Program-made: the position numbers and the translations under genes
Notes under the pieces: generated by a model
What the model was told of the DNA's origin: nothing
Databases searched by the model: none
Seen by the model: the letters and a program-made list of their open reading frames with translations, nothing else
Part shown: positions 38,996 to 39,136 of the stretch, piece after piece
How positions within the stretch are numbered: position 1 is the stretch's first letter
Layout of the letters: each line of letters starts with the position of its first letter
Source: Neocallimastix lanati (nom. inval.)
Lineage: Eukaryota; Neocallimastigomycota; Neocallimastigomycetes; Neocallimastigales; Neocallimastigaceae
NCBI GenBank assembly: GCA_016946835.1
Contig: JACVTC010000357.1
Coordinates: 1-39,136, forward strand
Direction: 5' to 3'
DNA length: 39,136 nucleotides

Positions 38996-39087
38996 GCTCC
39001 TGTAGCCTAGAGGTTTAAGGCGTCGTGCTTATAAGGGTGCACCTCTTATGCTACGCGAGATCGCGGGTTCGACCCCCGCCAGGAGCA
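38996..39087 (+). tRNA. tRNA-Ile(UAU) with a 19-nt intron
   Basis: It folds as a full cloverleaf: acceptor GCTCCTG/CAGGAGC with discriminator A, D arm GCCT/AGGC, anticodon stem TCGTG/CGCGA with loop CTTATAA, and T arm GCGGG-TTCGACC-CCCGC. The anticodon TAT is at 39030-39032. The intron (39034-39052) sits after base 37, the usual place in eukaryotes, and its CTTAT can pair with ATAAG at the anticodon and following bases, as in other tRNA-Ile(UAU) precursors. Without the intron the tRNA is 73 nt, lacking the CCA end as in nuclear genes. The anticodon arm matches what I recall of yeast tRNA-Ile(UAU). It decodes AUA. Confidence 0.95.
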
Positions 39088-39108
39088 TATTTCAATTTTA
39101 TAATTATA

Positions 39109-39116
39109 TTTTTTTT
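39109..39116 (+). terminator. Pol III terminator (T8) of the tRNA gene
   Basis: An eight-T run lies 21 nt after the tRNA. A T4 at 39096-39099 may already stop part of the transcription. Confidence 0.7.
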
Positions 39117-39136
39117 AAAAAATATAAAAATAAAAA

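Overview
This window is a stack of nested LTR retrotransposons of the Ty3/gypsy (Metaviridae-like) superfamily sitting directly upstream of a nuclear tRNA-Ile(UAU) gene. The extreme A/T richness, long T and A homopolymers, Asn/Lys-rich proteins and an intron-containing eukaryotic tRNA point to a very AT-rich eukaryotic nuclear genome. My best guess is an early-diverging fungus (Neocallimastigomycota or Glomeromycotina type) or another AT-rich protist such as a dictyostelid; the sequence does not decide this. No host protein gene is present. All retroelements read on the minus strand and the tRNA on the plus strand.

Layout, left to right. (1) 1-2674: element C, a degenerate element without pol: the last 63 bp of its 3' LTR, a polypurine tract, a decayed coiled-coil-like ORF, four hairpin repeats, an 18-nt primer binding site and the first 481 bp of its 5' LTR. 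(2) 2675-31385: element A, a chromodomain-integrase retrotransposon present as a 28.7-kb head-to-tail array, LTR-internal-LTR-internal-LTR-internal-LTR-internal-LTR (five about 1064-bp LTRs, four about 5847-bp internal regions, period 6911-6913 bp). One 5-bp target duplication (AAATT) flanks the whole array. (3) 31386-31436: the missing 3' 51 bp of the C LTR, so A landed inside it; the uninterrupted site is visible at 1-63. (4) 31441-38981: element B, a complete second Ty3/gypsy element with 614-bp LTRs, gag, pol and a long structured leader. (5) 38996-39087: tRNA-Ile(UAU) with a 19-nt intron.

How it works together. In A and B, gag and pol are in different frames (-1) and are joined by textbook -1 frameshift signals: A AAA AAC in A and U UUA AAC in B. 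Each is followed after exactly 7 nt by a stem whose loop can pair downstream as an H-type pseudoknot. A has no convincing tRNA primer site. The 10 nt next to its 5' LTR are complementary to a site just downstream of a TATA box in the LTR, which fits Tf1/sushi-type self-priming. B and C share an 18-nt tRNA-type primer binding site, a polypurine tract, LTR ends, covarying hairpin repeats in the leader and a covarying stem around the primer site; C looks like a non-autonomous relative of B. Both B and C end at the same position, 14 bp upstream of the tRNA, as expected for Ty3- or DGLT-A-like targeting of Pol III genes. Order of events: C first, then B between C and the tRNA (four LTR-LTR substitutions in 614 bp), then A into C (no substitutions seen among the LTRs, only homopolymer-length differences).
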